Assembly (NCBI RefSeq): GCF_008087625.1
Contig: NZ_CP042997.1
Coordinates: 7,006,001 to 7,070,000 of the forward strand
From: Aquisphaera giovannonii
Lineage (GTDB): Bacteria > Planctomycetota > Planctomycetia > Isosphaerales > Isosphaeraceae
Reading direction: 5' to 3'
DNA: 64,000 nt
Shown: positions 17,332 to 25,523 of the stretch, in pieces
Position numbering within the stretch: the stretch's first letter is position 1
Layout of the letters: every line of letters starts with the position of its first letter
Notes under the pieces: model-generated
Database searches by the model: none
What the model saw: the letters and a program-made list of their open reading frames with translations, nothing else
What the model was told of the DNA's origin: nothing
Position numbers and translations under genes: made by a program

Positions 17332-18243
17332 ATGACCGGCCCCCTCAAGATCCTGTCGAGGAGCATGGTGCGGCACTCGCACGCCATCGCGCGGGAGGTC
17401 GGCGCCCGCGTGATCATGGTCCACGCGGACGTCATCGTCGAAGGTGGCGAGCTGCAGGCGCTCGTCGAGGACGTGAATTTCCGGGTGATCCTCGTCTCCC
17501 GCAAGGCGGGGTTCCACGCGCCGGGGGGCCTCGAGGAGATGTGCTCGGTCGTCCACATCCCGGACATCGCGATGACGCGGGCGGGGCAGGTCAAGGTCGC
17601 GACGCTCGTGGCGGCGGCCGAGAGCCTGATCCAGGCCGGCGACCGGATCCTCTGCCTGACGGGGATCGACGGGTCGAACGCGATCGACACGATGATGGTC
17701 CTGGACATGGGGACCGAGATCGAGCTGTTCACCTCGATGGCGGCGGACCCGCTGCCCAAGGACGTCGCCCCGGCCGTCTTCGAGCGCATCCTGACCCTCG
17801 CCAGCGAGCTCGGCGTCGAGGGTCGCGAGGGCCGGGCCGTCGGCACGCTCTTCGTCGTCGGCGACCACGAGCGGACGCTCTCGCAGAGCCATCAGCTCGT
17901 GTTCAACCCGTTCCACGGGTATCCCGAGGAGGAGCGCAACATCCTCGACCCGAGGCTGGAGGAGACCATCAAGGAGTTCTCCGCCATCGACGGCGCGTTC
18001 GTCGTCCGCGGCGACGGCGTGGTCCTCAGCGCGGGGCGCTACCTGGCGCCGCGGGGCAAGCTCGACGAGCCGCTCCCGCAGGGCCTGGGGACCCGCCACG
18101 AGGCCGCCGCCACCGTCACGGTGACGACCTCAGCCCTGGCCGTCTGCGTCTCGCAGTCCACGGGCACCGTCTCGATCTTCAAGCGCGGCCGGCTCATCCT
18201 GGATATCCAGAAACCCCGGGGCCAGGGCACCGACGGGCTCTAG
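17332..18243 (+). CDS. DisA_N-type diadenylate cyclase (c-di-AMP synthase), putative
   Basis: 303 residues from ATG 17332. The C-terminal third has the two signature motifs of DAC domains: DGA at 220-222 (SAIDGAFVVRGDGVVLSAGR) and the RHxxA motif at 255-259 (GLGTRHEAAATVTVTTSALA), followed by SQSTGTVSIFKRGRLI. These bind ATP and metal to make c-di-AMP. Residues 1-150 form a separate alpha/beta domain (ILSRSMVRHSHAIAREVGAR, DRILCLTGIDGSNAIDT), reminiscent of the pyruvate-kinase C-terminal fold. There are no membrane helices as in CdaA and no helix-hairpin-helix DNA-binding tail as in DisA. It is a soluble, distinct type. Catalysis is inferred from motifs. Confidence 0.78.
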   Translation: MTGPLKILSRSMVRHSHAIAREVGARVIMVHADVIVEGGELQALVEDVNFRVILVSRKAGFHAPGGLEEMCSVVHIPDIAMTRAGQVKVATLVAAAESLIQAGDRILCLTGIDGSNAIDTMMVLDMGTEIELFTSMAADPLPKDVAPAVFERILTLASELGVEGREGRAVGTLFVVGDHERTLSQSHQLVFNPFHGYPEEERNILDPRLEETIKEFSAIDGAFVVRGDGVVLSAGRYLAPRGKLDEPLPQGLGTRHEAAATVTVTTSALAVCVSQSTGTVSIFKRGRLILDIQKPRGQGTDGL

Positions 18244-18267
18244 AGCGTCCACGGAACCGGGACGGCG

Positions 18268-18550
18268 GGACGGGGGGATTACCACCACGGATAGCACGGA
18301 TAACACGGATGGAGGCGGTGAGATCAGACGGTCCCTGTGTGCAGGCCAGACCTGCCCGCATGAAGGCCAAGTCAGGGCGGCGGAGCTGCATCTCAAATCA
18401 GGATCAGAGCCGACACGACTTGCCCGCCCGAATCAAATGTCTGTGACCTCTGCGCGTCTCAATGAAATTCGTTGTCGCTGATGACCCGCCGTCCGTTTAT
18501 AGTCCCCTTCCGTGTTATCCGTGCTTTCCGTGGTGGTAATCCCCCCGTCC
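18268..18550. repeat. Inverted-repeat-bounded element (MITE-like), 283 bp
   Basis: Bases 18268-18309 and 18509-18550 are 42-bp inverted repeats with a single mismatch. They contain ATTACCACCACGG and AGCACGGATAACACGGA. The 199 bp between has no gene and is lower in G+C. No target duplication could be identified at the edges. It fills the gap between the diadenylate cyclase gene and the coiled-coil membrane protein gene. The structure is that of a short non-autonomous element or a folded repeat. Confidence 0.65.
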
Positions 18551-18580
18551 GCTCTCGGTGATCCATTCTCCCGACGCTGG

Positions 18581-20209
18581 CTACCGACCCTTGTTGAGCT
18601 GGTCGTAGTAGGAGCGGATATGCTTCTCGACGTTCCGGGGGATCTTCTGGTTGGTGAGGGCGTCGGCGGCGTTGGCTGAGGCGGCGTCGACCTCGCCCTG
18701 GATGTCGATGACGCTCTGGCCCTTGACGGTCTTGCTCGGCTGGGTGAGCCCCTGGAGGACGGCCCTGCCCTTGCGGAGCTGCTGCTGGACCTTGGTGGCG
18801 TAGGTGGCGGTGTCGTCCTGGGCCTCGGGGCGGTCTCCTTCACCCCGGCCGCGGCCGAGGCCGTTGCCCATGCCGCGCCGCATGCCGTCCAGCCCGGCCA
18901 TGCCGGTGTCGTTCTGGCCCATCTGGTTCATGCCCTGCCCGTCCATGGCGTTCTTGGAGTCCTGGATGTCTGCCATCGCCCCGTCCAGGGCCTGCATCTC
19001 CTCGAGCTGCTTGGCCATGCTCTCGAGCTGCTGCTGCGTCATGCCCAGCGACTCGGCCGCCTGCTTCATGTCCCCTCGCTTGAGGGCCTCCTGCGCCTGG
19101 CCCAGCTTGGAGGCCATCTGGGAGAGCTGCTGGAGGCCCTTGCCCTGCTGCTTGAGCTTCTCCATCTCCTTGTCGTATTGCTCCTTGCTCAGGCCCCCAT
19201 TCTTGAGCGCCTCGTCGAGCTGCTTCTTGCGCTCGGCCATGTTGGCGGCCTCGCTCAGCTTCTTGGCCATCTCGCCGAGCTGCTGCTCCAGGGCCTTCTT
19301 CTCGGCCTGGGTCATCTCGCCCTTCTGGAGCTTCTCCTGGAGCTGCTTGATCTGCTCCTCGGCCTTCTTGAAGTCGCCCCGGGCCAGGTCCTTGGCGAGC
19401 TGGTCGGCCGGGCCGTTCTCGCCCATCTCCTTGAGCTGCTGGAGCTGACGGTTGACCTGGTCCGGGCTGCCGAGCTGCTTCTGCCGCTCCTTGAGGGCGT
19501 CGGACAGCTTGTTCATCTGGACGAGCAGCTTGTCCTTCTGGGCCGGGGGGGCCTTGGCCATGTCCTCGGCCTGCTTCTGGATCTGGGCGAGCAGCTTCTC
19601 GGCCTCGGGGAACTTGTCCTTGTCGATCGCCTGCCGCTGGGTGGAGATCTTCTCGGTCAGCGCCTCGGTCTGCTTCGCCAGGCGCTTGCCGTCGGCCTGG
19701 GCGTCCGTCTTGGCGACGGCCGACCGCTGGGCCCAGGCGGGCAGGAAGAGCGTCCCCACGGCCAGGGCCGCCGGGATCAGGACGACCCAGGCGCGGCGGG
19801 GGAGGCGGAGCCCGAAGGGCGACGTCACGTCGAGCGCCTGGACCTTCCTTCGCGCGTCCGCCATGAGGGCACGCCCGGCCGGGGTGTCGCGGAGCTCGGC
19901 CGGCAGGGTCAGCGCGGTGCTGAGCCGCTCGTTGAGGTGGAAGGCCCGATCGATCGCGACCGCGGCGTCGAGCCGGCTGGGGCCGGTGAGGATGGCGACC
20001 CCCGCCGCGATGAACGCGCCCACGCCGGAGGCGATCACGAATGGCAGCCACTGCGGACCGGGGATCGCCCGGTCGAGGAACCTGCTCGCCGCGAGGACCA
20101 CCGCCACCGCGACCAGGGCGAGGGCCAGCGTCCAGACGAAGGTCGCGACGAAGCGTTGCAGCCTGAGCCGCCGAAAGACCTGCGCCACCGGCTTTTCCAG
20201 CTCGCGCAT
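18581..20209 (-). CDS. Membrane-anchored coiled-coil protein, function unknown
   Basis: This 542-residue protein begins at ATG 20209 with GGGGAGGAACG before it. Three hydrophobic segments lie near 20-41, 53-74 and 136-158. Between the second and third is a short soluble segment (DAAVAIDRAFHLNERLSTAL). From about 170 to 420 it is an almost continuous Gln/Lys/Glu/Leu coiled coil (QLKEMGENGPADQLAKDLAR, KALEQQLGEMAKKLSEAANM), and then comes a Gly/Met/Asn-rich linker. The upstream part resembles membrane proteins found near Bat/MoxR clusters, but no family is confirmed. It could act as an envelope scaffold or sensor. It is transcribed away from the sigma factor gene. Confidence 0.6.
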   Translation of the reverse strand: MRELEKPVAQVFRRLRLQRFVATFVWTLALALVAVAVVLAASRFLDRAIPGPQWLPFVIASGVGAFIAAGVAILTGPSRLDAAVAIDRAFHLNERLSTALTLPAELRDTPAGRALMADARRKVQALDVTSPFGLRLPRRAWVVLIPAALAVGTLFLPAWAQRSAVAKTDAQADGKRLAKQTEALTEKISTQRQAIDKDKFPEAEKLLAQIQKQAEDMAKAPPAQKDKLLVQMNKLSDALKERQKQLGSPDQVNRQLQQLKEMGENGPADQLAKDLARGDFKKAEEQIKQLQEKLQKGEMTQAEKKALEQQLGEMAKKLSEAANMAERKKQLDEALKNGGLSKEQYDKEMEKLKQQGKGLQQLSQMASKLGQAQEALKRGDMKQAAESLGMTQQQLESMAKQLEEMQALDGAMADIQDSKNAMDGQGMNQMGQNDTGMAGLDGMRRGMGNGLGRGRGEGDRPEAQDDTATYATKVQQQLRKGRAVLQGLTQPSKTVKGQSVIDIQGEVDAASANAADALTNQKIPRNVEKHIRSYYDQLNKGR

Positions 20210-20753
20210 CGCGTTCCTCCCCGAAGGCGTGTGCGGCCCGGAGGCCGGGGTGGGCACTCTGACGAACGTCGTAAGGCAAGTCTATCGGCGGCGCCGAGGC
20301 TTTTCAAGGTGCGATCCGCGTTCGGCTTGGGGCCGACGGACGGCCGGAAATGGGGCATCATCCCAAATGACCGGGGAGCCATCACGGGGAGGTTGACAGT
20401 TGGCACCGCCCCGCATGTACGGGTGACCACAATCGTCAGATCGCGGTTCGGACGGGCGAAGCCTCCAGCCTCGCACGTCAGTGCGATCCGAGGCCGGGCG
20501 GCGTCTCCCGGCTCGCCGGCGTCGCCGCATGCCTGTCCGGCTCACGCCGGAGGCTGGAGGCTTCGCCCGTCCGAACCACCCGCTCACGCGGGTGGTCACG
20601 TGTCCAGGGATTCCCTGGCGAAGTGTCAAGGTGGACTTCAGCATTTGGGACGATCCCGGAAATGGGGATCTTTTCCGACTTTCCCGGATTGGTCGGGGGA
20701 CGTGCCGCACTAAGCTGGGTGGGGAAAACGATCCGACGGGGGAGATCCCGGAG
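20210..20753. other. Divergent intergenic region holding an inverted repeat
   Basis: There is no gene between the divergently transcribed coiled-coil protein (minus) and the ECF sigma factor (plus). It contains an inverted-repeat element (20423-20599, described separately). The sequence between 20600 and 20753 probably holds the sigma gene promoter; I could not assign a -35/-10 pair with confidence. Confidence 0.4.
20423..20599. repeat. Inverted-repeat element with 27-bp perfect arms
   Basis: Bases 20445-20471 and 20551-20577 are perfect 27-bp inverted repeats containing TTCGGACGGGCGAAGCCTCC. Outside them GTGACCAC (20423-20430) and GTGGTCAC (20592-20599) are also complementary, so the foldback extends outwards with an imperfect spacer. 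The 79-bp loop is G+C-rich and itself partly self-complementary. No gene is inside. It resembles a short palindromic dispersed element; whether it recurs elsewhere in the genome needs a search. Confidence 0.65.
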
Positions 20754-22871
20754 ATGGCGAGCGCGGAACGGTCGGAACTCCTCACCCAGATCGAACGCCT
20801 CTACCAGGGCGGGACGTCGGCCTACGAGAGCGACGGCCAGTTGCTGGACCGTTACCTGAGCCGCGGGGACGAGTCGGCCTTCGAGTCGATCGTGGAGCGG
20901 CACGGGCCGCTCGTGCTGTCGCTCTGCCGGCGATTCCTTCGCGACCGCGGCGAGGTCGAGGACGCGTTCCAGGCCACGTTCCTCGTCCTGGCTCGGAAGG
21001 CCTCGTCGATCCGCAATCGCCCGGCGCTCTCCAGCTGGCTCTACGGCGTGGCCTACAAGGTCGCGACGCGGGCCCGGGGCGAGGCCCTCCGCCGCCGCGA
21101 GCGGGAGGCGACCGGCCTGGACTTCGATCCGGAGGCGCCCGCCCCGGCGTCGGCGGGGCCGGACGAGATTGCCCCGGCGATCGACCAGGAGCTGAGCCGC
21201 CTGCCGGAGAAGTTCCGCGCCCCGATCGTCCTCTGCTACCTCAAGGAGCAGACGCACGACCAGGCCGCCGCCGAGCTGCGGTGGCCCGTGGGGACCGTCC
21301 GCAGCCGGCTCGCCCGCGGCCGTGCGCTGCTCCGGGACCGACTGGCCCGCCGAGGGTGCTCGCCGGTGGCCGGCCTGATCGGCGCCCCGGCCGTCCGCTC
21401 GGTCGGGCGTTTCCTGGCGCCGGTGCCGGCGCCGCTGGTGACCTCCACGGTCGCGGAGGTCGCGCGGTTCCTCGCCGGCCCGGCCGGCGCCGCGGCCCGG
21501 CCCCTGACCCTCGCTGCCGCCTTGACTTCGGCCTCAACCACATCCGGGTCGGCCACGACCCTGGCCCAGGGAGTGCTCACGACGATGGCGTTCACACCGC
21601 TCAAGATGGTCGCCACCGGGCTGACGGCCGGCGTCCTCATCGGAGGCCTCGGCACGGGGGCCTACACCCTCCGCCCCGCGGCGGCGGGCCAGGAGAAGGC
21701 CCCGGCCGCTCCGGCCGCTCCGCCGCCGGTCCAGGAGAAGGGGGCCCGGGCTCACCCCGACGCGCCGCCGGTGTCGCCGGAACTTCCGCCGCCGCGGCCC
21801 GACGCCCTCGCGCCGCGGAGCGACCCGCGTTTCGTCGTGAACGACCCGGGCGTTGACGCCAGGTTGAACGCGCTGGAACGCAAGATCGACCTGCTGCTGG
21901 AACGGCTCGGCGACGCCATGAGCCGGCCCACCCCGACGACACCGAGTGTTGATGTACCGGTCCCGCTCTCCACGGCACCGGCGTTGGATCGTCGCGTACC
22001 GGATGCGCCCGCCTCCGACTCCCTTTCGCCCCTGGTGGCGGACGAAATGCCGATCCGAAGAGGGCCTTTGAGGAAGGAAATTCGATCCGCCCCGGAACTC
22101 GCACCGGACGTCGAAGAATCCCGGTTGCCCGCGCCTCGCCCCAGCCAGGCGCCAACACCGGCCGGAACGGACTCGCCCGCATTGCGGGTCATAGACCCTT
22201 CCCCGAGCCGTCACGACTCCGCCTTGCCCATCGGAGATTCGAGGTCCCCATTCCAGATGGAGGGGGGACCCGATGGAGACGGGGCGGTTGCCCTGGCGGG
22301 GACGCGCAGACCGCTCGATCCGGGCCGCGGGGTCGCCCCGACGTCGATGCGTGAGATCGAGGCGGCGATCGGGATCGCGTTGACCGAGCTCGCTCGGAGC
22401 AGCCAGTTATACCGCCAGGGGGCGCTCTCGCAGAAGGAGTTCCGTGCCCCGGCGGAGCAGGTCCAGCTCCTCATCGGGCGCCTGCGGGGCATCCAGGATG
22501 AGCTCGCCGAGGAGGCCGAACGGCAGACGATCGAGATCCAGAAGGCCGAGGCCGAGCTGCAAGTCGCCACGGCGGAGCAGAAGGCCGCCGACGGCGCCGC
22601 AACCAGATTTCGTCGGCTGAAAGAGCGTGGTGAGATCAGCTCCGGGGAGCACGACAAGGCCGAATCGGAGCTCTCTGCGACGACGGCCCGCGTCGCCGTT
22701 CGGCAGGCCGGTCTCTCCGCGGTTATGTTGCGGGCCAGGCAGGTCAAGGCCCGACGCGACGCGGCCCACGAGATCATCGAGACGGCCCAGAAGCAATTGG
22801 CGCAGCTCGTCGCCCCCGACGGCCCGGCCATGCCGATGTCGCCGGCGAGTCCCCCTCCATCGCCGCGGTGA
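20754..22871 (+). CDS. ECF sigma factor with membrane-anchored coiled-coil C-terminal extension
   Basis: 705 residues from ATG 20754. Residues about 35-90 are sigma region 2 (DESAFESIVERHGPLVLSLC, GEVEDAFQATFLVLARKA). Residues about 140-195 are region 4 with a helix-turn-helix (LPEKFRAPIVLCYLKEQTHD, AAELRWPVGTVRSRLARGRA). A membrane helix follows at about 281-305 (MVATGLTAGVLIGGLGTG), then a Pro/Ala-rich stretch. Residues about 530-690 form a long coiled-coil hairpin resembling HlyD-type membrane fusion proteins (RFRRLKERGEISSGEHDKAE). Extended ECF factors are known in planctomycetes, where the extension is thought to act as a built-in anti-sigma or sensor. Here the extension would lie outside the cytoplasmic membrane. 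Regulon and signal are unknown. Confidence 0.8.
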   Translation: MASAERSELLTQIERLYQGGTSAYESDGQLLDRYLSRGDESAFESIVERHGPLVLSLCRRFLRDRGEVEDAFQATFLVLARKASSIRNRPALSSWLYGVAYKVATRARGEALRRREREATGLDFDPEAPAPASAGPDEIAPAIDQELSRLPEKFRAPIVLCYLKEQTHDQAAAELRWPVGTVRSRLARGRALLRDRLARRGCSPVAGLIGAPAVRSVGRFLAPVPAPLVTSTVAEVARFLAGPAGAAARPLTLAAALTSASTTSGSATTLAQGVLTTMAFTPLKMVATGLTAGVLIGGLGTGAYTLRPAAAGQEKAPAAPAAPPPVQEKGARAHPDAPPVSPELPPPRPDALAPRSDPRFVVNDPGVDARLNALERKIDLLLERLGDAMSRPTPTTPSVDVPVPLSTAPALDRRVPDAPASDSLSPLVADEMPIRRGPLRKEIRSAPELAPDVEESRLPAPRPSQAPTPAGTDSPALRVIDPSPSRHDSALPIGDSRSPFQMEGGPDGDGAVALAGTRRPLDPGRGVAPTSMREIEAAIGIALTELARSSQLYRQGALSQKEFRAPAEQVQLLIGRLRGIQDELAEEAERQTIEIQKAEAELQVATAEQKAADGAATRFRRLKERGEISSGEHDKAESELSATTARVAVRQAGLSAVMLRARQVKARRDAAHEIIETAQKQLAQLVAPDGPAMPMSPASPPPSPR

Positions 22872-22895
22872 CTCCATCGGACCGCTCTGGTTCCT

Positions 22896-22924
22896 GCGGG
22901 GGGCGGGCACGGCTCGCCCCCCGC
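22896..22924. terminator. Hairpin terminator between convergent genes
   Basis: GCGGGGGGCG (22896-22905) pairs perfectly with CGCCCCCCGC (22915-22924) across a 9-base loop. It lies 25 bp after the sigma factor stop and directly before the end of the minus-strand isochorismatase gene, so it could serve both. Confidence 0.5.
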
Positions 22925-22925
22925 G

Positions 22926-23495
22926 TCATTGCGCCGTCGGGCCGGCCTCCTTCACCATCCGGCTGAACTCCTTGAACTCCGGCCGGTCGGCGGTCCCCAG
23001 CCATTCGAAGAGCACGGCCTCGGTAGTGGAGACCGTCGCGCCGGCGTGCTCCAGGCGGCGGAGGCAGAACTCCCAATCGAACTTCTTCCGCGAGGCGACG
23101 GCGTCGGCCGGGACCTGCACGCGGAAGCCCATGTCGAGGAGCTCCAGGGCCGTCTGGGCGACGCAGACGTGGGCCTCCACTCCGGCCAGGGTGACGTGGC
23201 GGATGTGCCGCGAATACAGCTGCTCCACCAGCCAGGGCACGGCGCAGCAGTGGAACGTCATCTTCGAGTGCCGCTCGGGGATCTGCTCCACGATCGGCGC
23301 GACGGTCGGGCCGAGGCCTTTCGGGTATTGCTCGGTTGCCCAGGTCGGCATCCCGAGCATCGCCGCGCCCCGGGCCAGCCGGCCCGCGTTGGCGGTCACG
23401 GCATCCCCGTCAGGGATCGCGGCCAGGAGCTTCTCCTGCATGTCGACCACGAGCAGGGCCCCGTGGCGGGCCGTCAGTCGTTCGGTGACTCGCAT
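22926..23495 (-). CDS. Isochorismatase-family cysteine hydrolase
   Basis: This 189-residue protein matches the isochorismatase-like hydrolase fold. The catalytic triad is visible: Asp18 (ALLVVDMQEKL), Lys78 (ERHSKMTFHC) and Cys111 (GVEAHVCVAQTALELLDMGF). The cis-peptide region LAGVEAHVCV is typical. The length is normal. Members of this family hydrolyse amides or esters such as nicotinamide or N-carbamoylsarcosine, or have unassigned functions like YcaC. Nothing nearby identifies the substrate. The gene is single and convergent with the ECF sigma factor. Confidence 0.85.
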   Translation of the reverse strand: MRVTERLTARHGALLVVDMQEKLLAAIPDGDAVTANAGRLARGAAMLGMPTWATEQYPKGLGPTVAPIVEQIPERHSKMTFHCCAVPWLVEQLYSRHIRHVTLAGVEAHVCVAQTALELLDMGFRVQVPADAVASRKKFDWEFCLRRLEHAGATVSTTEAVLFEWLGTADRPEFKEFSRMVKEAGPTAQ

Positions 23496-23712
23496 GTTGG
23501 CCTCCTCTCCGAGGACACGAAGGCATTGCCTCCGCTTCGAGCCTAAATCGATCCGGTATTCGGATCAATGCGCCGCCGACCGCTCACCCGCCGCTCCTTG
23601 CTCCAACCTCTCGGCATCGTTACGATACTGGCCGATCGAGAATCGCGCTCTCGCCGCCCGGCGGACGTGGAGAGGGGCGCGGGTGGTCGCCCTCCCCGCA
23701 AAGGGTTCCGAA

Positions 23713-25404
23713 GTGGCCGACAAGCCTCGACTCCTGGTCATCGATCGGGACGCATCCCCGGACGACGCGACCGTCGCGGCGCTCGGCGACGCGTTCGAGG
23801 TGGTCACCACGCAGTCCATCTCGAAGGCCCTCTCGCTCCTCCGCGGCTCGGCCTTCGCCGGCGTCTACGTGGACGCGTCGCACCTCTCGGCGGTCCGCTG
23901 GGTCGGCATGATCCTCCAGGCCGAGGAGATCCTGGACGCGATCTCCGACGGCGTCGCCGTGGTGGGCCCGGACCTCCAGATCACCTGGGCCAATCCCGAG
24001 TTCCTCCTCCTCACCGAGCCCGGCGCGGAGGTCATCGGGGTGCCGTTCATGCAGGCGATCCCGGAGGCCGATGTCCAGGGCAACGAGGGCTCCCCGTTCG
24101 CCGCCGCCGTGTCCACGCGACAATCCGCGACGGGGGTCGTGAAGATGCGCGGGGGGCGCTATCTCCGGATCACGGTCACCCCGGTCTTCGATGCCTCCGG
24201 GACGCTCTCCCACCTCATCGCCCTGACCCGCGAGATCACGGACGAGACCCAGCAGCAGCTCAAGGTCGACGCCATCGCCAGGGCGGGCGACGAGCTGGCG
24301 GACCTGACGCCGGAGGAGCTCGCCGAGATGCGGGCCGACGAGCGGACGGACCTGCTCAAGTACAACATCACGCGGCACATGAAGGACCTGATGGGGCTGG
24401 ATTACCTGGAGATCCGCCTCCTCGACAAGAAGACCGGCGAGCTCCATCCCCTGCTCAGCGAGGGGATGTCGCCCACGGCCGCCAACCGGGAGCTGCTCGC
24501 CCGCAAGGAGGGCCACGGCGTCACCGGCATGGTCGCCGCGACCGGCCAGAGCTACGTCTGCCCGGATACCACCAAGGATCCCATCTACATCGAGGGGGCG
24601 GCCGACGCGAGGAGCTCGCTCACCGTCCCGCTCATCTACCACGGCACCGTGATCGGCACCCTCAACGTGGAAAGCCCCCAGCCGAACAACTTCGACGATC
24701 GCGACCGCCAGTTCCTGGAGATCTACGCCCGGAACATCGCCGGCGCCCTGAACACCCTGGAGCTGCTCCAGGCCGAGAAGCAGAGCGCCGCGACCGCCTC
24801 GGTCCAGGCGATCAGCCTCGAGGTGGCGCTGCCGCTGGACGACATCATCACCGACGCGACGACCGTCCTCGACCGCTACGCCGGCCACGACGACGACATC
24901 GTCGCGAGGCTCCGGCACCTCCTCTACCGGGCGAGGGAGATCCGCGGGCTGATCTACAAGGTCGGATCGACCATCGCGCCGCCCGTCGCCCGGAAGGCGA
25001 CGGGCGCGGCGGCCCGCCTCGAAGGGCGGCGGATCCTCGTGGTCGATGCGGACGAGGGGATCCGGCGCTCGGCCCACCACCTGCTCGGCGAGGAGGGGGC
25101 CGACGTGGAGACCGCCCGCGACGGACGCGAGGCGATCGCCATGACCAAGCTCGCCTCCTACGCGGTCATCCTCGCGGACATCCGCCTCCCGGACATGGAC
25201 GGATACGAGATCTATCACCGGCTCCGCGAGATCCACCCGGAGACGCCCGTCATCCTGATGACCGGCTTCGGCTACGACCCGACGCACTCCATCGTCAAGG
25301 CCCGCCAGGAAGGGCTCCAGACGATCCTCTACAAGCCGTTCCGCGCCAACCGCCTGATGGACGCCGTCGAGCAGGCCCTCCGGCCCGGCCCCCAGCAGGG
25401 CTGA
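23713..25404 (+). CDS. PAS-GAF-receiver signalling protein without kinase domain
   Basis: 563 residues from GTG 23713, preceded by AAAGGG. An earlier start in the same frame is possible, but the domains begin here. Domains in order: a degenerate receiver-like segment (RLLVIDRDASPDDATVAALG, GVYVDASHLSAVRW), a PAS domain about 75-195 (EEILDAISDGVAVVGPDLQI), a GAF domain about 215-360 (GVTGMVAATGQSYVCPDTTK), a helical linker, and a C-terminal receiver with acceptor Asp489 (VILADIRLPDMDGYEIYHRL) and Lys in YKPFR. No HATPase or GGDEF/EAL domain is present. It probably senses a small ligand or redox state and is phosphorylated by a separate kinase. The output is unknown. Confidence 0.75.
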   Translation: MADKPRLLVIDRDASPDDATVAALGDAFEVVTTQSISKALSLLRGSAFAGVYVDASHLSAVRWVGMILQAEEILDAISDGVAVVGPDLQITWANPEFLLLTEPGAEVIGVPFMQAIPEADVQGNEGSPFAAAVSTRQSATGVVKMRGGRYLRITVTPVFDASGTLSHLIALTREITDETQQQLKVDAIARAGDELADLTPEELAEMRADERTDLLKYNITRHMKDLMGLDYLEIRLLDKKTGELHPLLSEGMSPTAANRELLARKEGHGVTGMVAATGQSYVCPDTTKDPIYIEGAADARSSLTVPLIYHGTVIGTLNVESPQPNNFDDRDRQFLEIYARNIAGALNTLELLQAEKQSAATASVQAISLEVALPLDDIITDATTVLDRYAGHDDDIVARLRHLLYRAREIRGLIYKVGSTIAPPVARKATGAAARLEGRRILVVDADEGIRRSAHHLLGEEGADVETARDGREAIAMTKLASYAVILADIRLPDMDGYEIYHRLREIHPETPVILMTGFGYDPTHSIVKARQEGLQTILYKPFRANRLMDAVEQALRPGPQQG

Positions 25405-25408
25405 AATC

Positions 25409-25437
25409 GCCGGGGCCGTCCGCGCCCGGCCCCTGGC
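25409..25437. terminator. Possible hairpin between convergent genes
   Basis: GCCGGGGCC and GGCCCCTGGC are near-complementary, with one extra base in the right arm and a 10-base loop. They lie 4 bp after the stop of the PAS-GAF-receiver gene. The stem is G+C-rich with no U run, so this is tentative. Confidence 0.3.
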
Positions 25438-25523
25438 GTCGCCGTCGATTCAGGCCCGGTCCACGCCCCATCGACGGCGGGCGGGGCAGGCCACTTTCGG
25501 GCCGCCGCGGGAGGTCCCGGAGA

